Below are positions 15,793-24,003 of a stretch of DNA of 39,500 bases, one piece after another (position 1 is the first letter of the stretch; each line of letters starts with the position of its first letter). The stretch is from Spirochaetia bacterium (GTDB taxonomy: Bacteria > Spirochaetota > Spirochaetia > Treponematales > Breznakiellaceae). The stretch lies in contig BNUX01000020.1 in the NCBI GenBank assembly GCA_025997675.1, forward strand, positions 1 to 39,500. Direction: 5' to 3'. A program made the translations under genes and the position numbers. The notes below the pieces were generated by a model that was not told where the DNA came from, ran no database searches, and was given only the letters and a program-made list of their open reading frames with translations.

Positions 15793-17771
15793 CAGGGTCT
15801 TCCCTCTCTTTCCAATAAAGAAGCCAAACGACGGTTACAGGCTTCTAAGTTGAAGGCCCCGCTTTCAAAATCCTGCCCAAGTTCCCGGAGGGCCAGTTTC
15901 CGTTCCGCATCGGCCCCCTTTTCCAGGGCCACGATATACCGTCTGAACCGCATAGGGCCGTCAATATACTCGGGGGGCGCCGAGGCTGCCCCGGCCACAC
16001 AACGTATACACGGCTGCCCCTCGGCCTCGTACCGGGAAAGGATCAGTATTTTCACCGTCCATTTTGACCCGTATTCATATAAAAGGGAATTCCCCCCTTT
16101 CCGGTCAATTTCCCCCAGAGCCAAATCAAGGTCCAGCCGCCCCGACATACCCCGACCCGAAGGCTGTTCATCCAGGGCAAAATAGTAGGGATACTCCCCT
16201 TTCCACCCCAGCAGGGTCAGGATTATCCCGTGAAGAAGACGCAGGCGGCAGCTATCCGGCAGGACAATGCGGCGCCAGACATCGGTACCCCCCAGGCTCA
16301 CCTGGACAATCCGCCATTCAAGCTCCCCCTCCTGTTTGTGGAATTTCACCACAGAAAGATTATTTTGCCGGAAGCTGTTCATGGACTCGTCAATCAGCTC
16401 CTTGATATCCTCATAGGTTTCAATCATGGAGTCCAGGGAATTATCCATGGCCTCCAGTTCGTCCGGCGGCGGCGGCGTATCCGTATCCAGTTCCTCCAAA
16501 ACCCCGGCGGCATGGCTTTGAATTTGTGACAGAATGATGAAGGTATGCTTGGGCAGCCAGGAGTTGTTGATATCCCCCTTGTGAAGCCGGGCCGCAAGGT
16601 CTATCACCGCAGTATGGAGTTCCCCCATTCTTTGGCGAATGGGGCCCATACCGGCATCCTTAAAGGGGGAATAGAGGGGCTCAAATTCCACCAGCAGTTC
16701 GGAGACAAATTCCGTCAGGTACTCCCGGTCCGCTTCATCCATCTTCACCGTAGGGGGGATAATCCGCTTTATCAGGGCGCCAATATCCTTATCCCTTCGA
16801 TAAAGAGAATCCCACACATAGGACTGCACCACATAGTCCGATACGGGCCCTCCGCTCCGGGATTCCTTATGGAGAACATCCAGCCCGTTCCGGTCGGGAA
16901 TCTCCTTCCCGGCAAACCAGAACCGGGTTTCTATGCCGTATGCGGTGGTTTCGATGCGGTCGGTCTGCTCGTAGAGAAAATCCTCCAGGGAATAGGCGGG
17001 CACATCCCGCATCCGTTTTCCCCCGTACCAGTAGGCATAGGCTATCTGCTCCTCCGTGGATGCCCCCGGCCCCAGGGTCTTGAAACTCTCCTCAAAGCCC
17101 CCCTCGGCGGCCTCCTGCCAGGCATAAAGGTCCACCTTGGACCACGCATCCTTCCGCACCGGTTCAAGCTCAAAGGCGCCCTCCCGCCAGTCCCGGGTAC
17201 GAACCACAAACCGGTCCCCGGGCACAAAGGCCAGTTCCCGGTAGAGGTTCCGCATATCCAGGGTTTGGATGGAAACATCCGGCGGGTCCTCGTAGGGGTC
17301 CTCGTTAAAGGCGCTTTCGTTATTCGGATTGTCCTTTGCCACGTACTGGGGGGCATATTCCTCCCCAAAAATGGTGTAATAGGGATAAAATTCCTCCGGC
17401 GGCCCCTCAATGGAGGAAAAGGGTATCTGCCGCCCCTTAAAGAAAAAGGTGTATTCCTGGGGCATCAGTGCGGGATTGGCAAAGGGAACGCAGCGGTGGC
17501 CGGGAATCAGCATCCCGTTCAGCAATTCCGGCCGGGTGGGGCTGATCACGAAGCGCAGGGGCTCAAAACAGCCCCGCCGGGACAGCCACTTTCCCGGTTT
17601 CAGACGGAAGGCAATGTTCTGGGAATCGATAAAGGCGGTAATCTCCTCCGCCAAGTGGGGATTCCGGGAAAAATCCAGCAGCCGGATAAAACCCAACGCA
17701 TCATCCAGGGTAAAGGGGTCCCGGTTGCTTTCGAGAAATTCGTAGAGGGCGTCTTCCTGGGTTTCAGTCAT
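15792..17771 (-). CDS. Large protein with a C-terminal-half pRiA4b ORF-3-like domain
   Basis: With start ATG 17771 the product has 659 residues. The region about 480-565 has the features of the plasmid pRiA4b ORF-3-like domain (VSLGGTDVWRRIVLP, then LLHGIILTLLGW and YYF). This domain of unknown function is common on mobile elements. The first 470 residues are acidic, rich in aromatic residues and unknown to me. No signal peptide or membrane helix is evident. The frame is open upstream as far as 18644, but that part runs antisense through the regulator gene at 17856-18596, so I reject it. It is followed at once by the EIIA gene. Confidence 0.72.
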   Translation of the reverse strand: MTETQEDALYEFLESNRDPFTLDDALGFIRLLDFSRNPHLAEEITAFIDSQNIAFRLKPGKWLSRRGCFEPLRFVISPTRPELLNGMLIPGHRCVPFANPALMPQEYTFFFKGRQIPFSSIEGPPEEFYPYYTIFGEEYAPQYVAKDNPNNESAFNEDPYEDPPDVSIQTLDMRNLYRELAFVPGDRFVVRTRDWREGAFELEPVRKDAWSKVDLYAWQEAAEGGFEESFKTLGPGASTEEQIAYAYWYGGKRMRDVPAYSLEDFLYEQTDRIETTAYGIETRFWFAGKEIPDRNGLDVLHKESRSGGPVSDYVVQSYVWDSLYRRDKDIGALIKRIIPPTVKMDEADREYLTEFVSELLVEFEPLYSPFKDAGMGPIRQRMGELHTAVIDLAARLHKGDINNSWLPKHTFIILSQIQSHAAGVLEELDTDTPPPPDELEAMDNSLDSMIETYEDIKELIDESMNSFRQNNLSVVKFHKQEGELEWRIVQVSLGGTDVWRRIVLPDSCRLRLLHGIILTLLGWKGEYPYYFALDEQPSGRGMSGRLDLDLALGEIDRKGGNSLLYEYGSKWTVKILILSRYEAEGQPCIRCVAGAASAPPEYIDGPMRFRRYIVALEKGADAERKLALRELGQDFESGAFNLEACNRRLASLLEREGRP

Positions 17772-17820
17772 GTATAGGTATACTATGGACCAAAAGGGAG
17801 GGATCTGGCAACCCTTGGCC

Positions 17821-17849
17821 TTGAGGAAAAATGGTAATTCATATATAAC
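17821..17849 (+). promoter_or_regulatory. Promoter of the FCD-type GntR gene
   Basis: TTGAGG (17821-17826), a 17-base spacer and TATAAC (17844-17849) form a plausible promoter. The predicted transcription start is at about 17855-17856, the start codon itself, and no Shine-Dalgarno sequence is present. Confidence 0.5.
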
Positions 17850-17855
17850 CGGTGT

Positions 17856-18596
17856 ATGGAAAAGCTCCCCACAGCCCAAGCTCAAACCGTGCAGGATTCG
17901 GTGTATACCGCGCTTCGCAAGAGTATCATGAGCCTGAACCTGGCGCCCGGAACGGCGATCAGTGAAAACGAAATTTCCCTGCGCTATGAGGTCAGCCGGA
18001 CCCCGGTCCGGGAAGCCTTTATCCACCTTTCCAAGGAGGGGCTGGTGCAGGTAATCCCCCAGAGGGAAACCCTGGTGTCCCGGATTGATTTCAGGCGGGT
18101 GAAGCAGGAATGGTTTCTGCGGGAAAACCTGGAAGCGGCCACCCTGGGCCCTTTTATAAACCACAGTACCCCCGCCCATTTTCTGGAGTTGGAACGGCTC
18201 ATTGAACAGCAAAACATCGCGCAGGAACGCAAGGAATATAGTGAGTTTGTTAATTTTGACGATTGTTTTCACCGGACCTTTTTTGAAGTTGCCGGCCAAA
18301 TGCTGGCCTGGCAGGTACTGGACTCCATGGGCGGCCACTATCACCGGGTGCGGATCCTGACCACCCGGCTCAAGGGCATAGCCCCCGACATTATCATCCA
18401 GCATAAAGACCTGCTGGAAACCCTCAGGCAGAAAAACCTGGAAGGCGCCCGGGCCGCGCTGGCGGCCCATCTGCATAAGCTTCCCGCAGAAGAAATGGTG
18501 CTCCGGGAAAAGTTCCCCGATTACTTTGTTTCCTGTACCGAAAAGGATGTTTTTAATGTCGATTTCGGCGGGCTCCCGCTTACTCCCCCGGTTTAG
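17856..18596 (+). CDS. GntR-family transcriptional regulator, FadR subfamily with FCD domain
   Basis: This 246-residue regulator has an N-terminal winged helix (about 12-78) with the typical ENEISLRYEVSRTPVREAF helix-turn-helix. The C-terminal all-helical FCD ligand-binding domain follows (about 85-220), with candidate metal/ligand residues in NFDDCFHRTFF and GGHYHRVR. Such regulators usually control catabolism of organic acids or sugar acids. No such pathway lies next to it here, so the ligand cannot be inferred. It diverges from the pRiA4b-domain gene (84 bp between starts). Confidence 0.88.
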   Translation: MEKLPTAQAQTVQDSVYTALRKSIMSLNLAPGTAISENEISLRYEVSRTPVREAFIHLSKEGLVQVIPQRETLVSRIDFRRVKQEWFLRENLEAATLGPFINHSTPAHFLELERLIEQQNIAQERKEYSEFVNFDDCFHRTFFEVAGQMLAWQVLDSMGGHYHRVRILTTRLKGIAPDIIIQHKDLLETLRQKNLEGARAALAAHLHKLPAEEMVLREKFPDYFVSCTEKDVFNVDFGGLPLTPPV

Positions 18597-18631
18597 CCGT
18601 ATCAAACTGAGTCGCTTGCAAACATTCTCTT

Positions 18632-18661
18632 TATAATTTACCATAAAAACACCGATGGAGG
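18632..18661 (+). promoter_or_regulatory. -10 box and ribosome site of the flavodoxin gene
   Basis: TATAAT at 18632-18637 is a perfect -10 box; the -35 box is weak (CTGAGT-like, about 18607-18613). GGAGG at 18657-18661 fixes the start at ATG 18667 rather than ATG 18655. Confidence 0.5.
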
Positions 18662-18666
18662 CTGCT

Positions 18667-19152
18667 ATGAAAACCCTGGTTATCTATTATTCCTACGATG
18701 GCAACAGCGCCCTGGTGGCGGAGGAGCTTAAGAAAGCCGCAGACGCGGATATTCTGGAACTCAAAACCGAAGACGAAAAGGTGCGGACCGGCTTTGCAAA
18801 GTATGCCTGGGGTGGGAAGCAGGTCTTTGCCCGCGCACACCCCAAACTCAAACCCTATACGGTTACTATAGCAGATTACGATCGTATCATCATCGGCGGT
18901 CCGGTCTGGGCGGGTTCCCCGGCGCCGGCCCTGCAAAGCTTTTTGGCGGAAACGAAGATCAGCGGGAAAAAGCTCGGCCTTTTTGTATGCCACGGCGGAG
19001 GGAAGGGGAAGGCCCTGGATAAGTTTAAGGCGCTGCTAAGCGGAAACACCATTGCCGCCGAGATTGATTTTATAAACCCCGCAAAGCAGGATCGGGCAAG
19101 GGTGGTAAAACAAATTGCGGATTGGCTTGAAACCACGTTATTTTTCCAATAA
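18667..19152 (+). CDS. Flavodoxin-family protein
   Basis: This 161-residue flavodoxin-fold protein starts MKTLVIYYSYDGNS, with the FMN phosphate-binding loop near residues 9-14 (SYDGNS). The segments IIIGGPVWAGSPAPAL and FVCHGGGKGKALDKF are the other flavin-contacting loops. It probably carries electrons or reduces quinone-like substrates with FMN. This is the only intact copy. The last 42 codons recur at 24999-25131, fused to other gene pieces at the duplication joint. Confidence 0.87.
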   Translation: MKTLVIYYSYDGNSALVAEELKKAADADILELKTEDEKVRTGFAKYAWGGKQVFARAHPKLKPYTVTIADYDRIIIGGPVWAGSPAPALQSFLAETKISGKKLGLFVCHGGGKGKALDKFKALLSGNTIAAEIDFINPAKQDRARVVKQIADWLETTLFFQ

Positions 19153-19489
19153 AGCCCCTTGACCACCCATAAATACAGTATATCACCGGGTGCATGTACG
19201 CACAATTCTTGCCGATTTCGCTCCTACGGGACGTCGTTCCTTACCTAAGGAACGCCGTTCCTATCATACGGAACACCATCCCTTAGGTAAGGAACGTCAT
19301 CCCTATCATACGGAAAGTGCTTTCCTATCATACGGAACGCCGTTCCTATCATACGGAACGCCATCCCTATCATAAGGAACGCCATCCCTTAGGTAAGGAA
19401 CGAGGCTCCTGAACCGGAAAACCAGGGACTTTTGCCGCAGACCGAGGTATGGATTGTGGAAAAGCGGGCAAGGGACTAAACTGGGGGTC
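19153..19489 (+). other. Intergenic region upstream of murJ (copy A)
   Basis: No gene is supported here. It holds a TTGACC at 19159-19164 without a convincing -10 partner, the palindrome array (19228-19405) and the murJ start region. Short frames across the array are open on both strands only because the repeat period is a multiple of three. Confidence 0.6.
19228..19405. repeat. Array of eight 21-bp palindromic units (copy A)
   Basis: Eight units plus a partial ninth start at 19228, 19249, 19270, 19291, 19312, 19334, 19355, 19376 and 19397. The unit consensus is GGAACGCCGTTCC plus an 8-base linker, TATCATAC or TTAGGTAA (once its reverse complement, TTACCTAA). Several cores are perfect or near inverted repeats. 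All periods are 21 bp except unit 5 (22 bp). It lies just upstream of murJ. Confidence 0.85.
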
Positions 19490-21058
19490 ATGGGCGCCTC
19501 ATCCCGGTCATTGGTACGTCACGGTTCAGCTCTGTCCCTCCTCACCCTGGCCTCCCGCGTCCTGGGGCTCCTCCGGGAAATAACCAAGGCCAACCTCCTG
19601 GGAACCAGCGCCCTTTCCGACGCCTTTTCCGTGGCATTCATGATCCCCAACCTCTTCCGCCGCCTCTTTGCCGAGGGCTCCATCGCTGTGGCCTTCATCC
19701 CTACTTTCAAGGAACACCTGATAGAAGACAACCGGGAAAAAACCCGGGAATTTCTTTCCTGTATCTTTACCTTTCTCACCTTCTTCGTGACCCTGGCGGT
19801 AATCGCCGGCATCCTCCTAAGCCCCTATGTGGTGTCCGTCTTTGGCATGGAAGCATTTGACGAAACCGTCTTCCTCACCCGGCTGATGTTCCCCTTCCTG
19901 GCCTTTGTTTCCGTGGCCGCCTTTTTCCAGGGGATACTGAACAGCGTCCGGGTATTCTCCCCCTCAGGCATTGGGCCGATACTCCTCAACCTGGTCACCA
20001 TCCTCTGCGCCTACGGCCTCAGTCCTTATACCGCCAATCCCGCCCGGGCTATGGCTATCGGTATCCTCATCGGGGGTTTTCTGGAAGCGGCTATCCAGTT
20101 CCCCTTTGTCCTCCAAAAGGGCTTCCCCTTCTTTTTTACCACCCTGAAACAGGCCTTCAAACACCCCGGTACCCGGAAGGTATTGATGCTCATCGGCCCC
20201 ACCATCATCGGTATGGCGGCCTACCAGCTCAACGATTTGGTCTCCACCGCCCTGGCGGGCAATGCCGGGGAGGGGGTAGTGTCAAGCCTCCAGTATTCGT
20301 TGCGGCTCCAGGAACTGATCCTGGGGGTTTTCGCGGTATCCATCGGCACCGTATTACTGCCGGACCTGTCGGAGTACGCCAAATCCGCCCAATGGGACTT
20401 CTACAACGAGCGGCTGGCCCAGGCAATAGACATCATCGCTTTTGTTACCATCCCCATCACCTTCTTTGCCCTCTCTCAGGGGGAAACCCTGATACGGCTC
20501 CTCTTCCAAAGCCGTAGTTTTGATGACGGCTCCGTGGCCCTCACCCTATCCGCCTTCACCTTCCACATGCCCGGCCTCTTCTTCATCGCCCTAAACCGCA
20601 TCCTGGCCCCGGCCTTCTATGCCCAGAGCGATTCCAAATCCCCTACCCTGGCGGGGATAATCTCCTTCGCGGTGAACATGGCCCTGGCCGCCATCATGGT
20701 GGGTCCCCTCAAAGGCGCCGGTATCGCCTTAGCCCTGACCATTGCCAGTGCGGTCAACACCGCCCTCCTCCTGGTCTTCCTCCGCCGCAACCCCCGGATA
20801 CACCTGGACAAGGCCCTCCTCTCCGCCCTTGTTTATGCCGCTAAACTAATCCTCTTCTCCTGCATCGCCGCCCTCCCGGTACGGGCGCTATCCCCAGGGC
20901 TCCTCGCCTTTTTCGCCGGATATAACCGCCTTATGGCCCACGGATTTCCCCTGGTCATCAACGCCATTATCTTCGGTGCGGTGGGGATAGTTTTGTTGGC
21001 GCTTACCAGGGATAAGCAGGTGCGGGGGATTTGGAGGATGCTGAGAAGGAAGGGATAA
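19490..21058 (+). CDS. murJ: Lipid II flippase MurJ/MviN (copy A)
   Basis: This 522-residue (from ATG 19490) polytopic inner-membrane protein has about 14 helices. The N-terminal signature LASRVLGLLREITKANLLG and the following SDAFSVAFMIPNLFRRLFAEGS are typical of MurJ. MurJ flips lipid-linked peptidoglycan precursor to the periplasmic face. An in-frame TTG at 19454, with GAGG six bases upstream, would add 12 residues and cannot be excluded. An identical copy lies at 25469-27037, so the gene is present twice if the assembly is right. It converges on tyrS with 27 bp between stops. Confidence 0.92.
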   Translation: MGASSRSLVRHGSALSLLTLASRVLGLLREITKANLLGTSALSDAFSVAFMIPNLFRRLFAEGSIAVAFIPTFKEHLIEDNREKTREFLSCIFTFLTFFVTLAVIAGILLSPYVVSVFGMEAFDETVFLTRLMFPFLAFVSVAAFFQGILNSVRVFSPSGIGPILLNLVTILCAYGLSPYTANPARAMAIGILIGGFLEAAIQFPFVLQKGFPFFFTTLKQAFKHPGTRKVLMLIGPTIIGMAAYQLNDLVSTALAGNAGEGVVSSLQYSLRLQELILGVFAVSIGTVLLPDLSEYAKSAQWDFYNERLAQAIDIIAFVTIPITFFALSQGETLIRLLFQSRSFDDGSVALTLSAFTFHMPGLFFIALNRILAPAFYAQSDSKSPTLAGIISFAVNMALAAIMVGPLKGAGIALALTIASAVNTALLLVFLRRNPRIHLDKALLSALVYAAKLILFSCIAALPVRALSPGLLAFFAGYNRLMAHGFPLVINAIIFGAVGIVLLALTRDKQVRGIWRMLRRKG

Positions 21059-21085
21059 GGGACTGTATTTTGGCGTTTGCCATAC

Positions 21086-22333
21086 CTACCGGGCAACCAC
21101 CCGGCAGAACCGCTTCTTCCCCGCCCGCAGGAAGAGCTCCCCCTCCCCGTCCAGCGCATCGGTCCCGATCACCGCCGCCACATCGGTTACCGCCGTCAGG
21201 GAAGCGGCGCTGCCATCACGGGACACAAAGGCCCCGCCCTGTTGTACCAACCGGCGAGCCTCACTCTTGGTGGGGGCCAAGCCGGCATCGGTGAAGAGGT
21301 CCACCACGTTATACCCCGCCTGGAACAAAGCCTGCGACAGCGTTGCTGTGGGCATGGCGGATTTATCCCCGCCGCCGCCGAAAGCTGCCCGTGCGCCTGC
21401 CTGCGCCTTGTCCGCCTCGTCCTTCCCGTGAATCAGGGCGGTCACTTCCCAGGCGAGACGCTCCTTACCCTCGTTGGGGTTCTTCCCTGGCGCAGTAATG
21501 CTGTCTATCTCCTCCACCGGGAGGAAGGTGAACATCAGGAAGAAGCGGCGGAGGTCGGCGTCCTGGACATTGCGCCAGTATTGGAAGAACTCGTAGGGAC
21601 TGGTGATGGCGGGGTCCAGGAAGATGGCGCCCTTTTCGGTTTTGCCCATCTTCTTGCCATCCGATGTGGTCACCAGGGGGAAGGTCATGCCGAAAACCTC
21701 GGCCCCTTCTTTACGGCGGATCAGGTCCGCCCCGGCAACGATGTTGCCCCACTGGTCGTCCCCCCCAATCTGGAGACGGACGCCGAGCCTGCGATAGAGC
21801 TGCAGGAAGTCGTAGCTTTGGAGAAGCTGGTAGTTAAACTCGATAAAGGAAAGGCCGGTTTCCATCCGCATTTTGTAGGCTTCAAAGCTGAGCATCCGGT
21901 TCACCGAAAAGTGGCTGCCGATTTCCCGGAGAAAGTCGATGTAGTTAAGATCCGCCAGCCAGTCCTTGTTGTTTGCAGGGCGGGCCTTGTCCCCGTCGAA
22001 GCCCAGGAACCGGTCCAGTTGGGCGCTGATGGAGGCGGCATTGGCGTCAAGCTGCTCGTAACTCAGCATCTTCCGCATCTCCGTCTTCCCCGAGGGGTCC
22101 CCGATACGGGCGGTCCCCCCGCCGATGAGGGCGATGCCCTTGTGCCCCGCCGCCATGAGGTGACGGTACGCGAAAAAGGGGACCATGTGGCCGATGTGGA
22201 GGCTGGGGCCGGTGGGGTCGCAGCCCACGTAGAAGGTCACCGGACCTTCGTCCATGAGCCGGGAAAGGCCGTCGGGGTCGGTGCATTGCTGGAAAAAACC
22301 GCGAGTTTTAAGGTTTTCAAGGGCTTGATTCAT
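21086..22333 (-). CDS. tyrS: Tyrosyl-tRNA synthetase (copy A)
   Basis: This 415-residue class I synthetase charges tRNA-Tyr. It has the HIGH motif as PSLHIGH (43-49), the tyrosine-pocket segment YQLLQSYDF (168-176) and GGDDQWGN (190-197). The KMSKS-equivalent is KKMGK (227-231), with an S4-like RNA-binding domain at the C-terminus (about 350-415). I start it at ATG 22333 because the preceding 28 in-frame residues lack family character. It is encoded 47 bp after the NUDIX gene on the same strand. An identical copy lies at 27065-28312. Confidence 0.94.
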   Translation of the reverse strand: MNQALENLKTRGFFQQCTDPDGLSRLMDEGPVTFYVGCDPTGPSLHIGHMVPFFAYRHLMAAGHKGIALIGGGTARIGDPSGKTEMRKMLSYEQLDANAASISAQLDRFLGFDGDKARPANNKDWLADLNYIDFLREIGSHFSVNRMLSFEAYKMRMETGLSFIEFNYQLLQSYDFLQLYRRLGVRLQIGGDDQWGNIVAGADLIRRKEGAEVFGMTFPLVTTSDGKKMGKTEKGAIFLDPAITSPYEFFQYWRNVQDADLRRFFLMFTFLPVEEIDSITAPGKNPNEGKERLAWEVTALIHGKDEADKAQAGARAAFGGGGDKSAMPTATLSQALFQAGYNVVDLFTDAGLAPTKSEARRLVQQGGAFVSRDGSAASLTAVTDVAAVIGTDALDGEGELFLRAGKKRFCRVVAR

Positions 22334-22380
22334 ATAGTCACTATAGCCCGGTTTCGGCAACCGCTTCAACTCTGTCGGGG

Positions 22381-22944
22381 CTATCCGGTAGCTTCGGCAG
22401 CCTGTAGATAGAGGCAATATGCCGAACCCATGAGGGCGTGCACATAGGGCGGCCGCCCCAGACCCAGGAATACCTCACGGACCGGGACCAGTTCCACATC
22501 CACATACTCATCATCGTCCAGGTCCTGTTTGTCCAGGGGGCGTAAATCTTCGGCTAAAAAGATGTGGACATGGTTGGCCATAATCGCCGGGTTGGGGCTG
22601 AATTCCCCTATTTTCCGGATAGTGTTCGGGGCATAGGCGGTTTCTTCCCGCAGTTCCCGTGCCGCCGCCTCCAAGGGGTCCTCCCCGGGTTCAAATACCC
22701 CGCCGGGAAACTCCAGGCTGAGTTCCCGGGACCCGTGCCGCCATTGCCGGACCATCACAAATTCCTTCCCCCGTTCTGTTTCTATCACCGGTACCACAAT
22801 AGCCCAGTCCGATGCATCAATAATCGTAAATACGCCGGATGTACCTGCGGGGGACCGGCAGGTGGTATCCCGGACCGATAAAACCCGGGAACGGTAGACT
22901 TCCCGCCGGGATTCTTCGTGCCAGATAAGGTGATCATTTTTCAT
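22381..22944 (-). CDS. NUDIX hydrolase, ADP-ribose pyrophosphatase-like (copy A)
   Basis: From ATG 22944 the product has 187 residues. The Nudix box is clear: Gly82, Glu88, then REL-R-EE at 96-101, with Ala103 where Gly is usual. The order WAIVVPVIE, VMVRQWRHG, LEFPGGVFEPGE is like ADP-sugar pyrophosphatases, which cut ADP-ribose to AMP and ribose phosphate. Residues 104-139 of this gene are the source of the inverted fragment at 24895-24998. ATG 22959 and an ATG at 23001 are alternative starts. It sits upstream of tyrS, probably in one transcript. Confidence 0.88.
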   Translation of the reverse strand: MKNDHLIWHEESRREVYRSRVLSVRDTTCRSPAGTSGVFTIIDASDWAIVVPVIETERGKEFVMVRQWRHGSRELSLEFPGGVFEPGEDPLEAAARELREETAYAPNTIRKIGEFSPNPAIMANHVHIFLAEDLRPLDKQDLDDDEYVDVELVPVREVFLGLGRPPYVHALMGSAYCLYLQAAEATG

Positions 22945-22973
22945 GGGGATACCATACATCGGGAGAGGGGTTT

Positions 22974-23001
22974 CGTATACCGGTGTCAGGAGGAATTCCA
23001 A
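22974..23001 (-). promoter_or_regulatory. Possible promoter of the NUDIX-tyrS unit (copy A)
   Basis: On the minus strand TTGGAA (23001-22996), a 16-base spacer and TATACG (22979-22974) lie 30 bases before ATG 22944. The match is moderate. The same site recurs 5,979 bp downstream. Confidence 0.35.
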
Positions 23002-23075
23002 ATAGGGAACGAGGAAAAACCGCCGAACATTTGACGGCCCCCCTGGAATCTCACCGGATTCAACTCAATGCCACT

Positions 23076-23104
23076 TTGACAGATTGCCCTCCATGCCTTA
23101 TGCT
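23076..23104 (+). promoter_or_regulatory. Promoter of the cytidylate-kinase-like gene (copy A)
   Basis: TTGACA (23076-23081), a 17-base spacer and TATGCT (23099-23104) precede a seven-G ribosome site (23111-23117) and ATG 23122. The predicted 5' leader is only about 10 bases. Confidence 0.6.
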
Positions 23105-23121
23105 GTATATGGGGGGGTTCT

Positions 23122-23943
23122 ATGGCAATCATTACAATTTCACGTCAGTTGGCATCCCTGGGTGATGAAACCGCCAACGAATTGGCAAAACTGCTGGATT
23201 ACCGGTTTGTGGATAAGTTGAGCCTGGAGGATAGGATAAAGTCCTACGGAGTGGCGGGGAAACGCCTCGAAAAGTACGATGAACGGAAGCCGTCGTTTTT
23301 CGCGTCCCTGTCCCAGGACCGGGATGATTATCTGCATTACCTGAAAACCGCCATGCTCACCGAAGCCGGGGCGGGGAGTTGTGTCTTTATTGGCCGGGGG
23401 GCTTCTGCCGTTTTCAAGAATATGCCCGGGGTACTTTCGGTGTTCCTGGTTGCCCCCATAGATATCCGCAGTGAACGGGTAAAAAGCTATTTCCACTGCG
23501 ATGATAAGCGGGCCCGGCAAATTATCGACCAGAGCGACCGCGACCGCTTTGGGTTCCACCGGTATTTCTTTGATATTGACTGGAAGGACCCCTCAAATTA
23601 CCACCTTACCCTGAATACGGGCAACCTGCACCCGTCCCTGGCGGCGAAGATCATCAAGGAGCTGCGGGATACGGCGATTAGCGCCGATATGGAGACCCAG
23701 AATGCTAAGCGGCTTAAGGAAATGACCCTTGGGCAGCGGATCATCCATCACATTTTGTACGAAAAGGAGCTTCCCATCCATTTCCTGGAGGCGGTGGTTT
23801 CCGACGGGGAGGTAACCCTTTTCGGGGTGGCCAATTCCCAGGCTCTGGTAGAAGCGGCGGTTTCCGCCGCAAAGGACGTAACCGGGGTGAGCGGGGCCCG
23901 TTCGGAGATTCAGGTGGTTCAGGAATATAGCGTGATGCCCTGA
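23122..23943 (+). CDS. Cytidylate-kinase-like protein with C-terminal BON domain (copy A)
   Basis: This 273-residue cytoplasmic protein combines two domains. Residues 1-190 resemble the cytidylate-kinase-like family (MAIITISRQLASLGDE, then CVFIGRGASAVF and a basic lid region with DDKRARQIID and DRDRFGFHRY). The expected glycine-rich P-loop (GSGG) is replaced by ASLGDE, so kinase activity is uncertain. Residues about 205-270 resemble a BON domain (EAVVSDGEVTLFGVANS, GVSGARSEIQV), a small fold that usually binds phospholipid or ligand in the envelope. There is no signal peptide. The gene has its own promoter. An identical copy lies at 29101-29922. Confidence 0.82.
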   Translation: MAIITISRQLASLGDETANELAKLLDYRFVDKLSLEDRIKSYGVAGKRLEKYDERKPSFFASLSQDRDDYLHYLKTAMLTEAGAGSCVFIGRGASAVFKNMPGVLSVFLVAPIDIRSERVKSYFHCDDKRARQIIDQSDRDRFGFHRYFFDIDWKDPSNYHLTLNTGNLHPSLAAKIIKELRDTAISADMETQNAKRLKEMTLGQRIIHHILYEKELPIHFLEAVVSDGEVTLFGVANSQALVEAAVSAAKDVTGVSGARSEIQVVQEYSVMP

Positions 23944-23974
23944 TTTTTTCCCCTGCTAAAGTATTTTTTAGGGG

Positions 23975-24003
23975 AGCCCCTTACGGTGTGTAGGGGGCTT
24001 TTT
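23975..24003 (+). terminator. Intrinsic terminator overlapping the EEP gene ribosome site (copy A)
   Basis: AGCCCC (23975-23980) pairs with GGGGCT (23994-23999), followed by five T (23999-24003). ATG 24004 comes immediately after. The 3' arm contains AGGGGG (23992-23997), a good ribosome site six bases before that ATG. A second hairpin (CCCCT 23950-23954 with AGGGG 23970-23974) lies just upstream. Confidence 0.65.

Noticed and set aside
16545..17777. Open frame of 410 codons on the plus strand opposite the pRiA4b-domain gene
   Set aside because: Its composition (Gly, Pro, Ile, His runs) is not protein-like. The minus-strand frame has a recognisable domain and a coupled downstream gene.
17772..18644. 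N-terminal extension of the pRiA4b-domain frame to 950 residues
   Set aside because: It runs antisense through the complete FCD-type GntR gene and its promoter. ATG 17771 gives a sensible start.
19190..19491. Small proteins with heptapeptide repeats across the palindrome array, on both strands
   Set aside because: The period of 21 bp is seven codons, so an array unit lacking stops stays open on either strand. No ribosome site or signal of selection is seen.
21077..22411. Open frame of 444 codons on the plus strand opposite tyrS (repeated at 27056-28390)
   Set aside because: The minus strand encodes a textbook tyrosyl-tRNA synthetase with all motifs. The plus-strand frame is Pro/Gly/His-rich with no recognisable domain, and is a by-product of GC-rich codon use.
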